Positions 33,888 through 48,524 of a DNA stretch of 64,000 nucleotides are shown piece after piece. The notes beneath the pieces were generated by a model, which saw only the letters and a list, made by a program, of their open reading frames with translations, ran no database searches and was not told the DNA's origin. Origin of the DNA: Enoplolaimus lenunculus (taxonomy: Eukaryota; Nematoda; Enoplea; Enoplida; Thoracostomopsidae); the NCBI GenBank assembly GCA_030248215.1, contig JASANG010004029.1, positions 1 to 64,000 of the forward strand, given 5' to 3'. Each line of letters starts with the position of its first letter. Position 1 is the stretch's first letter. The translations under genes were made by a program, and so were the position numbers.

Positions 33888-34407
33888 TTAAACTTACTCA
33901 TTCCCGCTGGAAAACGATCCGCACCTAATCTCTACAAGAGCCGTTATTTTTCAACTTGCGCGTTTAGTAAAGGACACAAAATAACAAAACAAAGCATAAA
34001 TTAGCTATTTTTGATAGTTAAAAGTTTTTATGTTTTCACGCAGTTTGCCCCAAGTCTGGGGCATATTTCCTGTCAAAACCATCTGTCAGTTGGTTTGTGA
34101 GCAGTCTGGTCAAAACTAAACTTCTGGCAGCACACACAGTAAATATTTTTACAGGTGCTGGTGTATGACCTAAACCCAGAAAAAGTATAGCATACCTTGT
34201 CAGTTGACCTTAAACGGGTTTAAAAAAATTTTAGACGCGTTTTTCAAATTCAACTCAATAAAACAATTGTGACTGGAATTTTAATAAACCTTATCTTATT
34301 TAAACCAGAAATATTTGGTTAACTTTCTTTTAACTGAACCAAATGCCTCAGAATGACGACTATCGTTGAATTCTAAATAGCTAAAAATTGCGAACAGTAG
34401 CCGAATT

Positions 34408-34621
34408 GGACTATGTATAGAACAGGGCCGGAACAGTCGTATAAGCATATTCCTAAGCCTAAACCTAGGCCTAAGCCTAAGCCTAAGCGTACGGATGAGC
34501 CTATTCCTAAGCCTAAGATAAAGCCTAAGCCTAAGCCTAAGCAAAAAATTAGTCTAAAGTTTAAAGTGACTCTAGTATAGCCCCACCGGAAAACGATCCG
34601 GCCCTGTTCAATACATGGGCC
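34408..34621. mobile_element. TTAGGC-type hAT-like MITE
   Basis: GGACTATGTATAGAACAGGG left, CCTGTTCAATACATGGGCC right. Duplication GCCGAATT / ACCCAATT (6 of 8). Eleven or so CCTAAG hexamers in two blocks. Confidence 0.86.
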
Positions 34622-34934
34622 ACCCAATTTCAGTCGAATTTAGGTATACAATATTTCGGCACAGATACAGAACGTAAGCAAGCAGCAAAGACGTCAATTC
34701 TTTACGGATTAGCGGGCTGGTTACTGCCGTCGCGTGGCGAATTCAAGGATGGGAATGTAAACCCCAAAAACGACTTAAACCCATATGTGGTATTATTAGT
34801 ACTAAAACTGTTTGGTTTCTCGTTTACTTCATTCGCCAACTTTCTTAAGTATTATATACATCGCACGCCCTACTCAACCAGTCGTAGTGGGACTACATTT
34901 ATTGAGCGAAGCTCGAACACACGTGAGCAATTAT

Positions 34935-35590
34935 GGTAATATGCAAATTAGTTATTAGCTAACTATTCATTTATCGGTTTTGGAGGTTTGTAAGCAATTT
35001 CCTCAGATTCCGCGCACCCAAAAACCCTTCAACCACCCTAATAATTATTGGAATAATTTAAAAAGTCCTAATTTTAGTTAACTATTCGATAATCGCTTTT
35101 AAAGGTTTGTAGAAAATTTATTCAGATTCCTCGCACCTGAAAACCCATTATTGCTGAAATTGGATTGCTTGTAACCCTAATAATTAGTGAAACATTGTAA
35201 AAGCGCCTAATTCAGGCTTATCAATTATGCTTACATGCAAATTATCTATTAGCTAACTGCTCAATTATCGGTTTTACACGTTTGTAAACAATTTATTCAG
35301 ATTCCTCGCACCTGAAAACCCATTATTGCTGAAATTGGATTGCTTGTAACCCTAATAATTAGTGAAACATTGTAAAAGCGCCTAATTTAGGCTTATAAAC
35401 TATGCTAATATGCAAATTATCTATTAGCTAACTGCTCAATTATCGGTTTTGGAGGTTTGTAAACAGTCTACACAGATTCTTCGCACCCAAAAACCCTTTA
35501 ATGCTAAAATTAGATTGCTTCTAACTGTAATAATTAGGGATATATTGTCGAAAGTCCTAATTTAGGCTTAATTAATTATGCAAATTAGCC
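34935..35590. repeat. 175-bp tandem repeat, about 3.7 units
   Basis: The marker TAACTGCTCAATTATCGGTT recurs with 175-bp spacing (35082, 35257, 35432). A shortened first unit starts at about 34963. Units include CAGATTCCTCGCACCTGAAA and CCTAATAATTAGTGAAACAT. Confidence 0.9.
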
Positions 35591-35699
35591 TGTAGCTAAT
35601 AAACGGCTTAAAATTTTAAAATCCCAATGCGAGGTTAACACCCCATGATAATTGGCTTTCAAACAAAAAAAGTTTATCAAAATCGGTTCAGCCGTTCCT

Positions 35700-35755
35700 G
35701 AGATTCTTTTCGGACGGACAGACGGACAGACGGACAGACGGACGGACGGACATCC
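35700..35755. repeat. GGACGGACAGAC microsatellite with conserved flank
   Basis: (GGACAGAC)n beside CAAAATCGGTTCAGCCGTTC, a flank that resembles the 3' tails of some non-LTR retroelements (RTE-like). No reverse transcriptase is present, so the link is only suggestive. Confidence 0.6.
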
Positions 35756-36594
35756 ACCTTTCGACCCCAAGTACAAAACATAAAACGCTTCTTCGCTTCG
35801 CTCAATAAGAAATTTCTTGATCCGCCACTGCGAGACTGCACTAAGTAACGTAAATATTCCTTATTAACTTCTCGTTGTGGTGGTATCAAAGGATGGTAAT
35901 GTGTCTTTAATATCAGGGAGCAGGAACTGTCAGAGCGGAGTTACCGTTTTTCGAAATATTTCAAGTTTAATCTGACCACTCATGATACACCAAAAATTTG
36001 AAAGTCAGAAAATAGCCATACATGCGCACATATACCGCAATATGAAGTGGTTGCAATTGACTACATGGTATAGTGGAAGCATGCGTGACTCGAGTGAAAC
36101 AGGGATAGAATTCAATTGCTGGCGTGGTTGTTAACTGTGGCAAAACTTCGAACAGGGATCGTGCAGACCGTGTAGTTGCAACACGAAGGTCCCACCGAGA
36201 CGGTAACTGCGAATAGCAAGTCATTCGGAAAGTTTGGATCCGCGGTTCGGGGCCACCGCCGCCTTTAACAACAAGGATGTTGGTATACGTGCACGGTGAG
36301 TGGATGTAGAAGCACAAAATGCCATCAGATTTGTTAGCGCATGCTAATGGCAAAAGCAATTTTTGGGGAATGATGGTGTTATAACCTTGGGGGGGGGCTA
36401 TTTGTTTCAATTATAACTGCATCCTCCAATTTTAATTTCAAAAGGATTCTGCAACAAATTTCAATTGGACGTTGTTGAGTTAATTATACTCAAAACAATT
36501 TACTCGAAAAATATTCAAGAAAAGCCCATTGTAAAATTTGAAGTTCGAAATTTTAACTTCCTTCAAAAAAGACTACTTCCTCAGAACGTCTTAA

Positions 36595-36675
36595 CCCCTT
36601 CTCACATAGAGTTTACTATGGGCAACTCAGCGTAGTGTATATACGTTAAATAATATATCGCACAAAGAGTTAAAT
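36595..36675. mobile_element. Fragment of the TTAA-flanked MITE
   Basis: TTAA at 36591 followed by CCCCTTCTCACATAGAG and internal sequence GCAACTCAGCGTAGTG..., in reverse orientation to the copy at 33625. Confidence 0.7.
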
Positions 36676-36935
36676 GCTTGCCCAACAGAAGGTTGGGATT
36701 TTTTGAAGTATGATTTAAAATATTAATTTAATACCTTATTGAAAATGTTCATTGTACTAAAATTAATAAACGACAATAACTCAACTGGTGATAGGTGCTA
36801 CACACATTTGAGAATATACCTTTCGTACAAATTAATTTGAAGCATGTATAAAGATAGCCAATGTTACTTTTGAGTGGTTTCGTTTTACAGCAGGCATGCA
36901 CTAGAGTCTTTTACGGGTTAGGCTTTAAATTACTT

Positions 36936-37134
36936 GGCCCATGTATAGAACAGGACCGGAACAGTAGTATAAGCATATTCCTAAGCCTAAGCCTAAGCCT
37001 AAGCCTAAGCCTAAGCGTATGGATGAGCTCCTAAGCGTAAGCCTAAGCCTAAGCAAAAAAATTAGTCCAAAGCTTAAACTGACTCTATTATAGCCCCTCC
37101 GGAAAACGATTCGGCCCTGTTCTATACATGGGCC
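36936..37134. mobile_element. TTAGGC-type hAT-like MITE beside the GPCR 3' end
   Basis: GGCCCATGTATAGAACAGGA left, CCTGTTCTATACATGGGCC right. Two hexamer blocks flank GTATGGATGAGCTCCTAAGC. It ends about 90 bp past the GPCR stop and may fall in its 3' UTR. Confidence 0.85.
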
Positions 37135-37223
37135 GTACTGTTTTAGACCCCAAAAGGTGACACTGACTATAAAAATCATGACAGCGGCTTTGCAAAAAAA
37201 TTGCAATACTGATCCACTACGAT

Positions 37224-39968
<2,745 letters not shown>

Positions 39969-40142
39969 TGCGGCTACTGAATAAATATGCTTGAAGCGAC
40001 GTTATTTATAAGTTCATTTATTTGTATTTTAATCGCTTTTTTACTATTTTTATTTCTATATTAAAAACGGTATTTGAAAAGTTACTATTAAAATTTTGCT
40101 AATGGTTGAATATGTATAAATATAAATGTAGTGTATATTGTA

Positions 40143-40520
40143 GATGGGCACCGGATATCCGGATATGAAAAATATCCGGAATGTCAGTCAAGGTAGGAAC
40201 CGGGACATCAGACCTTTTTTACTAAGCAGCTGGAAAAGCGGGCACGAGCGGGGATCGAACTCTCAGCCTATGGATCCTTAAGCGAACACTCTACCACTGC
40301 GCCACGTAGCCCGCCTCGCCAACTGCATTTTTCGTCGACTATATATGTCGACCGTACACCACAATGTGCACTGCATTTATTGCATATGCACAAGGACAAG
40401 TATGTCTCACATACTTACACGGAAATGTGGATGAAAATCAAGGTATCAAAAATATTTCTCTATCCGAAATATTCATACGGCAGTGAGGCCCACCGCCTCG
40501 CTTCCCTTCATTATGGCTAT
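40143..40520. mobile_element. Left end of a GATGGGCACCGGATATCC element with tRNA-like insertion
   Basis: GATGGGCACCGGATATCCGG followed by TATGAAAAATATCCGG, then unrelated sequence including a tRNA-like stretch. A second left end follows at 40522. Confidence 0.65.
40238..40314 (-). tRNA. tRNA-like sequence (degenerate)
   Basis: On the minus strand: GCGGGCT start pairs with GCCCGC at the end, A box TGGCGCAGTGGTAGAG, B box AGTTCGATCCC, and TTTT just after. The anticodon loop CTTAAGG would read Leu, but the anticodon and T stems pair badly. Likely pseudogene or SINE head. Confidence 0.45.
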
Positions 40521-42361
40521 AGATGGGCACCGGATATCCGGTTGTGAAAAATATCCGGATATGTATCCGAAAAGGATTACGTATCCGGATATGCGTCGGA
40601 TATCCGAAATGTTATTGTGTAAAAAAATTGTTTTAAAAATTTGCATGTTTCACCACTAAAGAAGCTGAAGCTGAGCGAAAAAAATTCTGTATTCAAACCT
40701 GAGTCAAAGTAAGTATTAAACTAAATTTATGAAGATTTTTTTGAGTAAATGTGGCTTTTTTCGGTGTATATTCTTTGTAAAAATTACAGCTGCACGACTA
40801 ATAGGTCTTTTTCCGATCGTAGTTACTGCCAGAAAACAATTTACAACACAGTATAGTATTGAACACATTTCCTTTCTTTACATCTTGTTGGATACTGTAA
40901 TAAGCTCAGTCCTGCGTAGGACCTTGTGTATTGTAAGTAGTTTAGTGTTCAAACGCTTCGTCGTTTGAGTTTGACATAAATTATAGTTTATACTAAGATG
41001 GCGTTATACTTTCGATGACGCCTGACGCCGTCTGTCACCGTACGGCACTGTACCGCAAAGCATATGAATTTCTGCATGGCATTGCATAACAATTAATATC
41101 AAAATTTTTTCACTTGCAGTGCCGTACGGCGCCGGACGTCGCCGCACTACAACAATAGCGGCATCGTTATTTGTTACAAAATTTTTCTATCGGTTGCAAG
41201 GTTTATGTGCTATAACAGTCAACATGTATATGGTAGTTATATAGTTGTTTCGTTTACACAATAAACAGTTTCATTTATTTGTTGGGAAAAGAGCTTCTTA
41301 ATACTCTTGGTTGTTATTTTTAACCAATAGTAGCTCAAAAATTAACAGTACATTAGGTGCGCTAAACCAGTCATCCAACGCAAAAATTGACGCAATTCAA
41401 CTCAGCGCGTCGCTTTTACACAGTAAATGAAAAAGTAGTATAGATATGTGAACTGTTGAGAGTGCAGTTTCGGTTCCGCAGTAGTCTACAAAGATCGCTA
41501 TAGTGAAAGTATATATATTCATGTCTTAAAAAATTAAAATTTATATAATTGACGTCATCAGGGAAGGTTGAGGTTCCAAATCGGCATTATGTTCCGATAT
41601 ATTTAGACGAGAGCGGATCTTGACAATTTGAACGCATATTACATGGCAATGTAACAACCAAAACATATTCATAAGTTTAAACCTCTTCAGCGTAACAAAC
41701 ACAAGTCTAAAACAAAGCTTAAAACTCAAGCAAAAATTAGTCTAACTTCCCCGGAAAATTTTTTGGTGAAAAATGTCGTTTCAAAACATTTACCATTCCG
41801 ACCCCGTCAGAAATTCCTGAATCCGCCACTGAAAACGCGGCACCACTTAAAGTATATAACATGGGTTGAAGTTTGTAGGACTTAGCGTAGGTATGAAAAT
41901 TTCAATGTGGTTCTTTCATCTTGGAACGCAAAACGACTCATGCATGTATAGTTCGAGGGATGGGCGACATTTCATAGAATTTTTGTTACAGTGGTTTAAA
42001 TCAGACGGAGACAAACCAAATCAATTCAAATTCAGGTGCAAATCTTCTAAACCAAAGATCCAGCACAATTGAAGCAGTTGCATAAGAAATAACTATTTTT
42101 AGAATTGTATGTTTTACGCTCATAGCAATCAACTTGTGGGTGAGGGTATTTTCCTTAGCAACAAGTTAAAACAAATGCTTAAGAAACGAGAATGGATGTT
42201 CCGAAACCCAAAACGCAAAATCGACTTTCGGATATCCACAGTAATAAATTGGACTTCCGGATATCCGAATATATCCGCATATCCGGATATCCGGACACCC
42301 GGACAAATATCGGGCAAGAATTGGTGGATATTCGAAAATAACAAAATATCCGATGCCCATT
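40521..42361. mobile_element. hAT-like element with ATCCGGATAT subterminal repeats (~1.84 kb)
   Basis: Left end GATGGGCACCGGATATCCGG and right end CCGATGCCCAT. Both subterminal zones contain many ATCCGGATAT palindromes. About 200 bp at the left and 250 bp at the right are shared with 49466-53180. The interior lacks a transposase and includes a GGCGCCGGACGTCGCC-type element (41015-41155) and TTCCGGAAA-type fragments. Confidence 0.7.
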
Positions 42362-42450
42362 ACTATTATATACACTTCCTTCGAAACGGAAATGCTCGGC
42401 CTATTATGCGTTAGCAAACAGTATTCTAAGCCTAAATGTGCGGGAAATGT

Positions 42451-42838
42451 AGGCGTTTTATACAATAGTGCCGTAACAGTTGTACAAGCATATTCCTAAG
42501 TCTAAGCGAAACAACGAGTTTACACTTAAGCAAACCCAAAGCAAAAAATTGTCTAAAGCTTAAGCTTACTCAATTGCAGTCTCACTGAAAAACAGGCCCA
42601 TGTATAGAATGGGGCCGGAACAGTAGTATAATCATATTCCTATGCCTAAGCCTAAGCATAAGCCTAACCGTATGGATGAGCCTATTCCTAAGCCTACCCC
42701 TAAACCTAAGTCTAAGCCTAACCAAAAAATTAGTCTAAAGCTTAATAAACTGATTCATTATAGCCGGTCCGGAACACGATCCGGCCCTGTTCTATACATG
42801 GGCCGAAATGCATTCCGCCCGTGATCTTTAGACAGGGC
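42451..42838. mobile_element. TTAGGC-type MITE split by another copy
   Basis: Older copy: AGTGCCGTAACAGTTGTACA left, GTCTCACTGAAAAAC up to 42594, resuming GCATTCCGCCCGTGATCTTT at 42811. Ends are degraded. Confidence 0.75.
42595..42804. mobile_element. TTAGGC-type hAT-like MITE nested in an older copy
   Basis: GGCCCATGTATAGAATGGGG left, CCTGTTCTATACATGGGCC right. Duplication GAAAAACA / GAAATGCA (6 of 8) made from the right arm of the host copy. Confidence 0.87.
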
Positions 42839-43282
42839 GAAATGTGCACGATACTGCCAGCCCTATTTTCGCTGATATTTCAAAACAACTGAGTTCGTTA
42901 GACAACTAAAGTAGCAGTTTAAAGCTAAAAACAACGTAAACAATTAATATATACAGTAAACGGTTATAAAAATCAATTTGCTATGAAAAAAATTTTCGTC
43001 AGAAGCCTTATTTTACCTGAAACGTCTGTCTAATTTCACGTTATGATCATAGTTGAAGCAACCCGTACCGTTCTACTAAAAACCTCGACGAATTGATAAG
43101 ACAGAGTACAACAAAGTGTACTGAAAGTGAAGGAGTTAATCGTGGTTTTAAGGTTAAAAAATATTTGGATAATCGTAGGACTTCAAGGTCATTGGTCGAA
43201 CTTAGGCGTTAGGCAAAGGCTTATACGTTAATCTCAGATTTTACCATTTCGGTAAATAAATGTGAGAGTTAGACGCTTAGTG

Positions 43283-43425
43283 CACTGCAAAAAATGGAGA
43301 CTCAAATTGACTCTTTCTGAAATAGGCTTTTCCTGACTACACCGAATGAGTTAAAATTCGACTCCGTTTGTGTAATCTTAAAGGCCTATTTCAGAGAGTC
43401 AATTTGACTCACCATTTTTGCAGTG
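43283..43425. mobile_element. CACTGCAAAAAATGG-family MITE, short form
   Basis: 143 bp; CACTGCAAAAAATGGAGACT and ACTCACCATTTTTGCAGTG arms meet almost directly. Confidence 0.85.
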
Positions 43426-43429
43426 TGTT

Positions 43430-44410
43430 CAGAACCAGTTTTCTATACGGCGTTAGAGGGATTTAGCAAATATTTTAATTTAAATTCTCAACATAACTAT
43501 ACGGATATATTGTGCCCTGCAAGATTGACGCGAAAATTCTGTCCCACCGTGAAATGGGCCCCACTCAAACGTCGGGGTTGGAGCCAATCGTACCAGAGGT
43601 CAAAAAATGCGTCTGACGACTTCTTGCTCTCTTCTTGCGCGAGCATTCCTTCATTTAAACCACAGTTGTAACTCTCAGTTGCCCCCCCCCCCACGTGCGT
43701 GTTAGACTATTCCAACAACTCTAAGCTTACTGCAAGCTAAAACTTCAAACTGAAATTGAAAACATGCATCAAAAAAATTCGATATCACATTCGAATCTCC
43801 GCGTTTATCATTTTTGGGGTCCAGCGATATTTTGAAGGAAAAGCCACATTGGCTAAACGACCGGCCCGACGAAATTATACATCTGAGGAACTAAACGCTC
43901 AAATTTACAGGTCAAATCTCCAAAATTGATATTATATAATATATAACAAACAATACGTTGAATTTGACTGAATATAAATTAGATTTTTAATAAGGAAACA
44001 AGCGTGAATAAAACAACTTTAAGCCTATAAAACGCTATCAAATATGGTGAATATTTACTTATAAGCCGCATTTTTGAGAATTATTTTCAGCTGAACTGAT
44101 TGATTTAAGTGTACTTTGTAATTTCAAGTTTTACCGTTAAGGTTAAAACGAAAAAACACAACATTCTACAAACGGAAGAACTTACGGCATTTGCGGATTT
44201 CAAAATTGGCACAGAAGTAAAGACAAATCAATTGTGAAAAATGCACCAAATATCTATGCACACACTATTCACTGGTTCGAAAACTGCAGGCCGCATCACG
44301 CAATTGGTGATAACGAACAGGGTTTGAGAATACCGGTCTTTATTAAAGCCATATTGTGCATACGCCAAGTCACACCCGCCTACTGATGCTACAAAACAAT
44401 CTATCCTAAA
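43430..44410. other. Non-coding stretch
   Basis: No gene seen. 44240-44340 contains a TATCTATGCACACACTATTC...TGGTGATAACGAACAGG fragment related to the CTCAAATGTGTATAGC element. Confidence 0.45.
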
Positions 44411-44412
44411 AA

Positions 44413-44593
44413 AGGCTCATGTATAGAGCAGGGCCGGAACAGTAGTATAAGTATATATTCTTAAGCCTAAGCCTATTCCTAAACGTAAGCGTAAGCCTAA
44501 GTCTAAGTCTAAGCAAAAAAATTAGTCGAAAGCTTAAACGGACTCTATTATAGCCCCTCCGGAAAACGATCCGGCCGTGTTCTATACATGGCC
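44413..44593. mobile_element. TTAGGC-type hAT-like MITE
   Basis: GGCTCATGTATAGAGCAGGG left, CGTGTTCTATACATGGCC right. Flanks CCTAAAAA / CCTAAGAA (7 of 8). Confidence 0.84.
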
Positions 44594-45018
44594 CCTAAGA
44601 AGAACACTTCATTATAGCCAATTTTTAGGTTTTTGGCCAACTCAATCTGAACGCTTTATATCTGTAAAAGCGAGGTTAAAAGGATCAACTTCCTTGTTGT
44701 CGTTTGAGCTGATAAAACTTGATCAATCAATTGCCTTTCCTTCTACTTAATAGTCTTAAAAAGTTGTCCAAATGATTTATCGCAACTTCGTCTAAGGTGG
44801 CTTCGCTTTGAGGGAGATATACAGAAATTTATTTACCATGGATATTTGAAATCGCTCAGATAAAATAGACTCGCTGAAACGAATTTTACTATTAACCTAC
44901 TGATAGTTTTTGTATAAATCAAAAATGTTTTCGCTCGCTGCGGTAGCAAAGAACACGGTTCAGTCAATGCCTCAGGTCTTTTCTGTTATATATTTCACCC
45001 AGCCCGCGTCTCCCTTCG

Positions 45019-45620
45019 GGTCAATGTATAGAAGAAGGTGGACAGTAGTATAAGCATATTTCTAACAAAAACCTAAGCCTAAACCTAAGCGTAAGAATGA
45101 GCTTTGTTTTGCTCAAATTTAGCAAATTCGACATTATTGCATAATTTAGTTTCAGCTCCGGCTCCAGTTCTGAACTCGGCTACATTTGTTGACGTCCGGC
45201 TATTGGTATTTTTCATCCCAGTACGCAAAATTCCGGTTGCGGCACGGGACTTGCGGTATCGTTCAAAATACGGTATTTTGTCAACGGATTTTTCCGGAAT
45301 TTTCGGTATTGAAAATTTTCTCATTAGAAAAGTTAAGAAAAACTAGCATATTACTCTAAATTATTTTTCTAAAATTGTCCGATGGTGTATTGCCAAAATT
45401 TTCAACTTTCAATGTTTGTCATAACTCCATAATTTATCGTACGTTTCCAGCTTGCTGTATTTGTTTCCGAATTTTGGCATTCTAATTACATGTTTACACC
45501 ATTAAAAGCTAGAAACTAGCGTTAAAAATGAATTTTTCGGTAACAAGTATTTTTTGTTTTCCGGGTCTCGCTCCGGTTGCAGTTCTGGTTTTGGTATAAT
45601 TTTTCCACTTTCCAGTTTCA
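45019..45620. mobile_element. TTAGGC-type left half joined to a CCGGCTCC-type element
   Basis: 45019-45104 is the left half of a TATAGAA-subtype MITE ending at GTAAGAATGAGC. 45140-45620 has TCCGGCTCCAG, TTTCCGGAATTTTCGG and CTCGCTCCGGTTGCAG, resembling a decayed CAGGGTGCAACCGG element. Confidence 0.55.
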
Positions 45621-45864
45621 GTATTTTATAATTCCGGTTGTACTATATCCAGACATATACGAGGAATTAGAAAAAAAGACATTTTTGTTTATCGGAACAA
45701 AGTCAGATATTTCACTATATATACAACGTTTAGATACTAAAACAAAGGCTAGTCTTGGCGCCTCTAGAGATTTTCTACACTGTATTGTGAATTTAATAAT
45801 TTTTATTGATGTATATTTTTTAAAAACAATGTGTTGAAAACCTGTGGAAAATATTCTCAGATCA

Positions 45865-46026
45865 GGTCCGTAGACAGCTCACCTTGCTTGAGGGGGCTAA
45901 ACATTATTCAGGAGGGATTTTGAAGGGTTTTTAATGACTTGCAAGCAAGGTTGAAAATTTTCTAGGGTAGGCCAAAATCTGTCCAGAAGGGCTAAATCCA
46001 CGTGGCCCCAACTTGGCTACGGGCCC
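45865..46026. mobile_element. CCCGTAGCCAGCTC-family MITE
   Basis: GTCCGTAGACAGCTCACCTT left, CAACTTGGCTACGGGCCCG right, with the shared GACTTGCAAGCAAGGTTGAA core. 46060-46305 then carries one unit of the 142-bp repeat and the AAATATCAGCAAAAC repeat seen at 15340. Confidence 0.75.
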
Positions 46027-46426
46027 GTCTGAGACGCAGTGATGCTTATAAAACAATGTCGTACACTCAAAATAATATTTCTGATATTTAAGAAAAAATT
46101 TCTGACATTTGAGAAATATGATTAGCAAGGTGCACTTGAAAAGTATTTCTGTTATAACAGAAATGTTTTCAAAAAACGTTTTGAAAGAAAGTCTGAAGAT
46201 CAAAGTTTTCCAGTTATTTTTAGAAAAATTGTGTTAAATATCAGCAAAACTTTTCAGATTTGCCACAGAAACACTTTTCTGAATAAATTCAGAAATACTT
46301 TTTTGTGTGTAACAACGCCCTGATCAAACGCTTGCTTTTCGCAGCATAAACCAATTCAAATTTGTCAGGATTCCGTTAATGAGTCAATGTTGGTCTCTTG
46401 TTGAGATTCATAATCTACTGTAGTGT

Positions 46427-46545
46427 GCCAAATAAGATAGGGAAGGCAATGTATGTCGGGGTACCGTATTTTGAGTCTGAATCAATAAGAGGCTTTATGT
46501 TCCTGATTAATAACGTCCGTAAATAATAAGTGTCTAAATCAAAAA
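46427..46545. mobile_element. Left half of a GTACTGTAGTGACCC-family element
   Basis: TACTGTAGTGTGCCAAATAA and internal GTACCGTATTTTGAGTCTGA. The right half of a copy is at 46890-46973. Confidence 0.6.
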
Positions 46546-46647
46546 TATATGTTACTTTTATTTATTCATCGCAGGACACTCTGGTGTCAAGTTTATTTGC
46601 AAAGTTACAAACTTAAAGTCAAAGAACCAGAAGGTGGGTTGAAAGAC

Positions 46648-46850
46648 GTCCAATGTAAAGAACCAGGGTGGAAAAGTATTACAAGCATATTTCTAAGCCG
46701 CAGCCTAAGCCGAAGCCTAAGCGTAGGAATGAGCATATTCCTATGACTAAGCCTAAAGCCTAAGCCAAGCAAAATAATTATTCAAAAGCTTATGATAACT
46801 CTTTTCTAGTAACACAGAAAAACGTTCCGCCCCTGATCTTTACATGGGCT
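46648..46850. mobile_element. TTAGGC-type hAT-like MITE
   Basis: GTCCAATGTAAAGAACCAGG left, CCTGATCTTTACATGGGCT right. Duplication TGAAAGAC / GGAAATAC (6 of 8). Confidence 0.84.
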
Positions 46851-47256
46851 GGAAATACAAACGCCTAAACAGTCTGCAATATAAATAACAAGGAGAGGTA
46901 CCCTCTGCAGAGGCGAAATGTATATCAGTCACTCTCGTATTATTCGGGTAACCTCAGTACTGTGACTTTTGTGTTTCGGCTATCATTAGAGCCATAACGC
47001 AAAACTTCATTAAAGTACAAATCACCAGCGGTCTTTAAAATAGTGATTGTAACCTTAGGCGCTGGTTAAAGGTGGGCCTTGGGTAGACCTTTATAGAGTA
47101 GGTAAACCTGCGAATATAAATTCTTATTTGACTAGGTAAAAGCGCGGGTCGGGCACAAAAATTCTTACCCTCATTCCACTCTGGTTGCACCTTGATAAAC
47201 AGTGTTGACACCTAGATTTTAGTGTTTAGATGTCAAGATGAAAGTCTGGAGGTGAA

Positions 47257-47627
47257 CATGGTGTAAACGGATAGTAAAAATAACGAAATCCGAAACGGAT
47301 AATGATCAAAATCACGGAAACGAAAAGGATATTTAAGTATAAAAGATTTAAAGCGTTTTATCATTCCGCCGCTATAAATCAAGTATGCAAATTTTTCGCT
47401 GGCCTTTCCAAAATTTTGCAGAAAATATGCCGGATGCACCCAAAAAATATTACTATTTCTAATGAATCTTACGTTAGCTTTGTAAATCTATAAAACATTA
47501 CAGCATACATGTATTAAAATTTGCCACTTAATATGAGCATAAAAATAACGGAACTTTCAGCGTTTTTATAGTGAAAACGAAAACGGATACTGATTTTTAC
47601 CGGAAACAAATATCCGGTTACACCCTG
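47257..47627. mobile_element. CAGGGTGT-family hAT-like element, reverse
   Basis: CATGGTGTAAACGGATAGT left, CCGGTTACACCCTG right, GGAAACG/CGAAACGG subterminal repeats and an AT-rich core shared with the copies at 32636 and 50952. Confidence 0.75.
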
Positions 47628-47671
47628 GCGCCAGGTCCCTTGCCTGCATATTTAGCGGCCATGCCTACAAC

Positions 47672-48452
47672 CAGAGGTGTAAGTTGGTAAAGTTTTTACC
47701 CGCGCTGCGCTTTACCCGCGAAAATTTTATTTTTTGCCCGTGGGTATACCCGTGCAAAATTCGTTTACCCACTACCCGCCTTTACCCGCTCTTTATTTTT
47801 CTTCTGCGTTCAATACGGTTGTGTAATTTTACAGTGTATAGATTTTACTCTCGCGATTTACGTTACAAATACCCTTTAATAGTAACTTTGAAAACAAACC
47901 ATTATCAAAAAAATGTTGCAGTGGATAATATTGCACATTACGCCTATCACCGGTAAAACTAGGTTGTTTGCCGATGGGTGATCTTGATCAGTGAACCAAA
48001 ACGTTCTTGTCTGAACTAAATCATTGTAGTTAAGATCGTATAATCACATATTTCTTTATGGTTTCATCGCAATTTGTCTTAAAAGTTCGTTCAGAAAACC
48101 TTACGAACATATTGTTCCAAGCCAAAGAAAAACATAACCTCTATACGAACAGCGAAAAACGTCTTCAAATGCTAATTGCAAGCTGTATTCCAAAAATTTC
48201 GGTTAAAATGTGTGTCAAAAGTATTCGCGCGAGCATGGGTCTAATTCGGCCAGAACCATAATCTTAGCAACCTGCTTTATTTGTAAGAGACCCTGCCTAT
48301 GTACTTATTTTCGTTTTTATGAAAATTTTAGGCGGGTAAAGAATAAAAAAATTTTACCCGCGCTTTGAAATACTTTAAGTGCACTTAAACCCGCGTCAAA
48401 ATTTTTTACCCGTGCCCGTGTTTACCCGTGAGTACCCGCGGGTAGCCTAGAG
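47672..48452. mobile_element. ~780-bp hAT-like element, CAGAGGTGTA/TTTACCCGC family
   Basis: CAGAGGTGTAAGTTGGTAAA left and GGGTAGCCTAGAG right, with many TTTACCCGC/ACCCGTG subterminal repeats. It is the opposite orientation to 15861-16665. The interior open stretch QFVLKVRSENLTNILFQAKE aligns to QFVLRFRSENLVIISFPEKE of that copy. No transposase motif is seen. Confidence 0.8.
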
Positions 48453-48524
48453 CTACGCACACAACTGTTTCTGGATGATATAAACCCAAATTCAAAACAA
48501 AATCCCCATAGCTGTTTCTTAGTA

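Larger units (their letters stand above)
33540..33942. mobile_element. TTAGGC-type MITE split by a TTAA-flanked element
   Basis: GGTCAATGTCTAGAATAGGG left and CCTAATCTCTACAAGAGCC right, with duplication CTTACTTT / GTTATTTT (6 of 8). The family sequence AGTCTATAGCTTAA breaks at 33624 and resumes at 33888 with TTAAACTTACTC. Confidence 0.85.

Noticed and set aside
40238-40314. A functional tRNA-Leu gene
   Set aside because: A and B boxes are good, but anticodon and T stems pair poorly.
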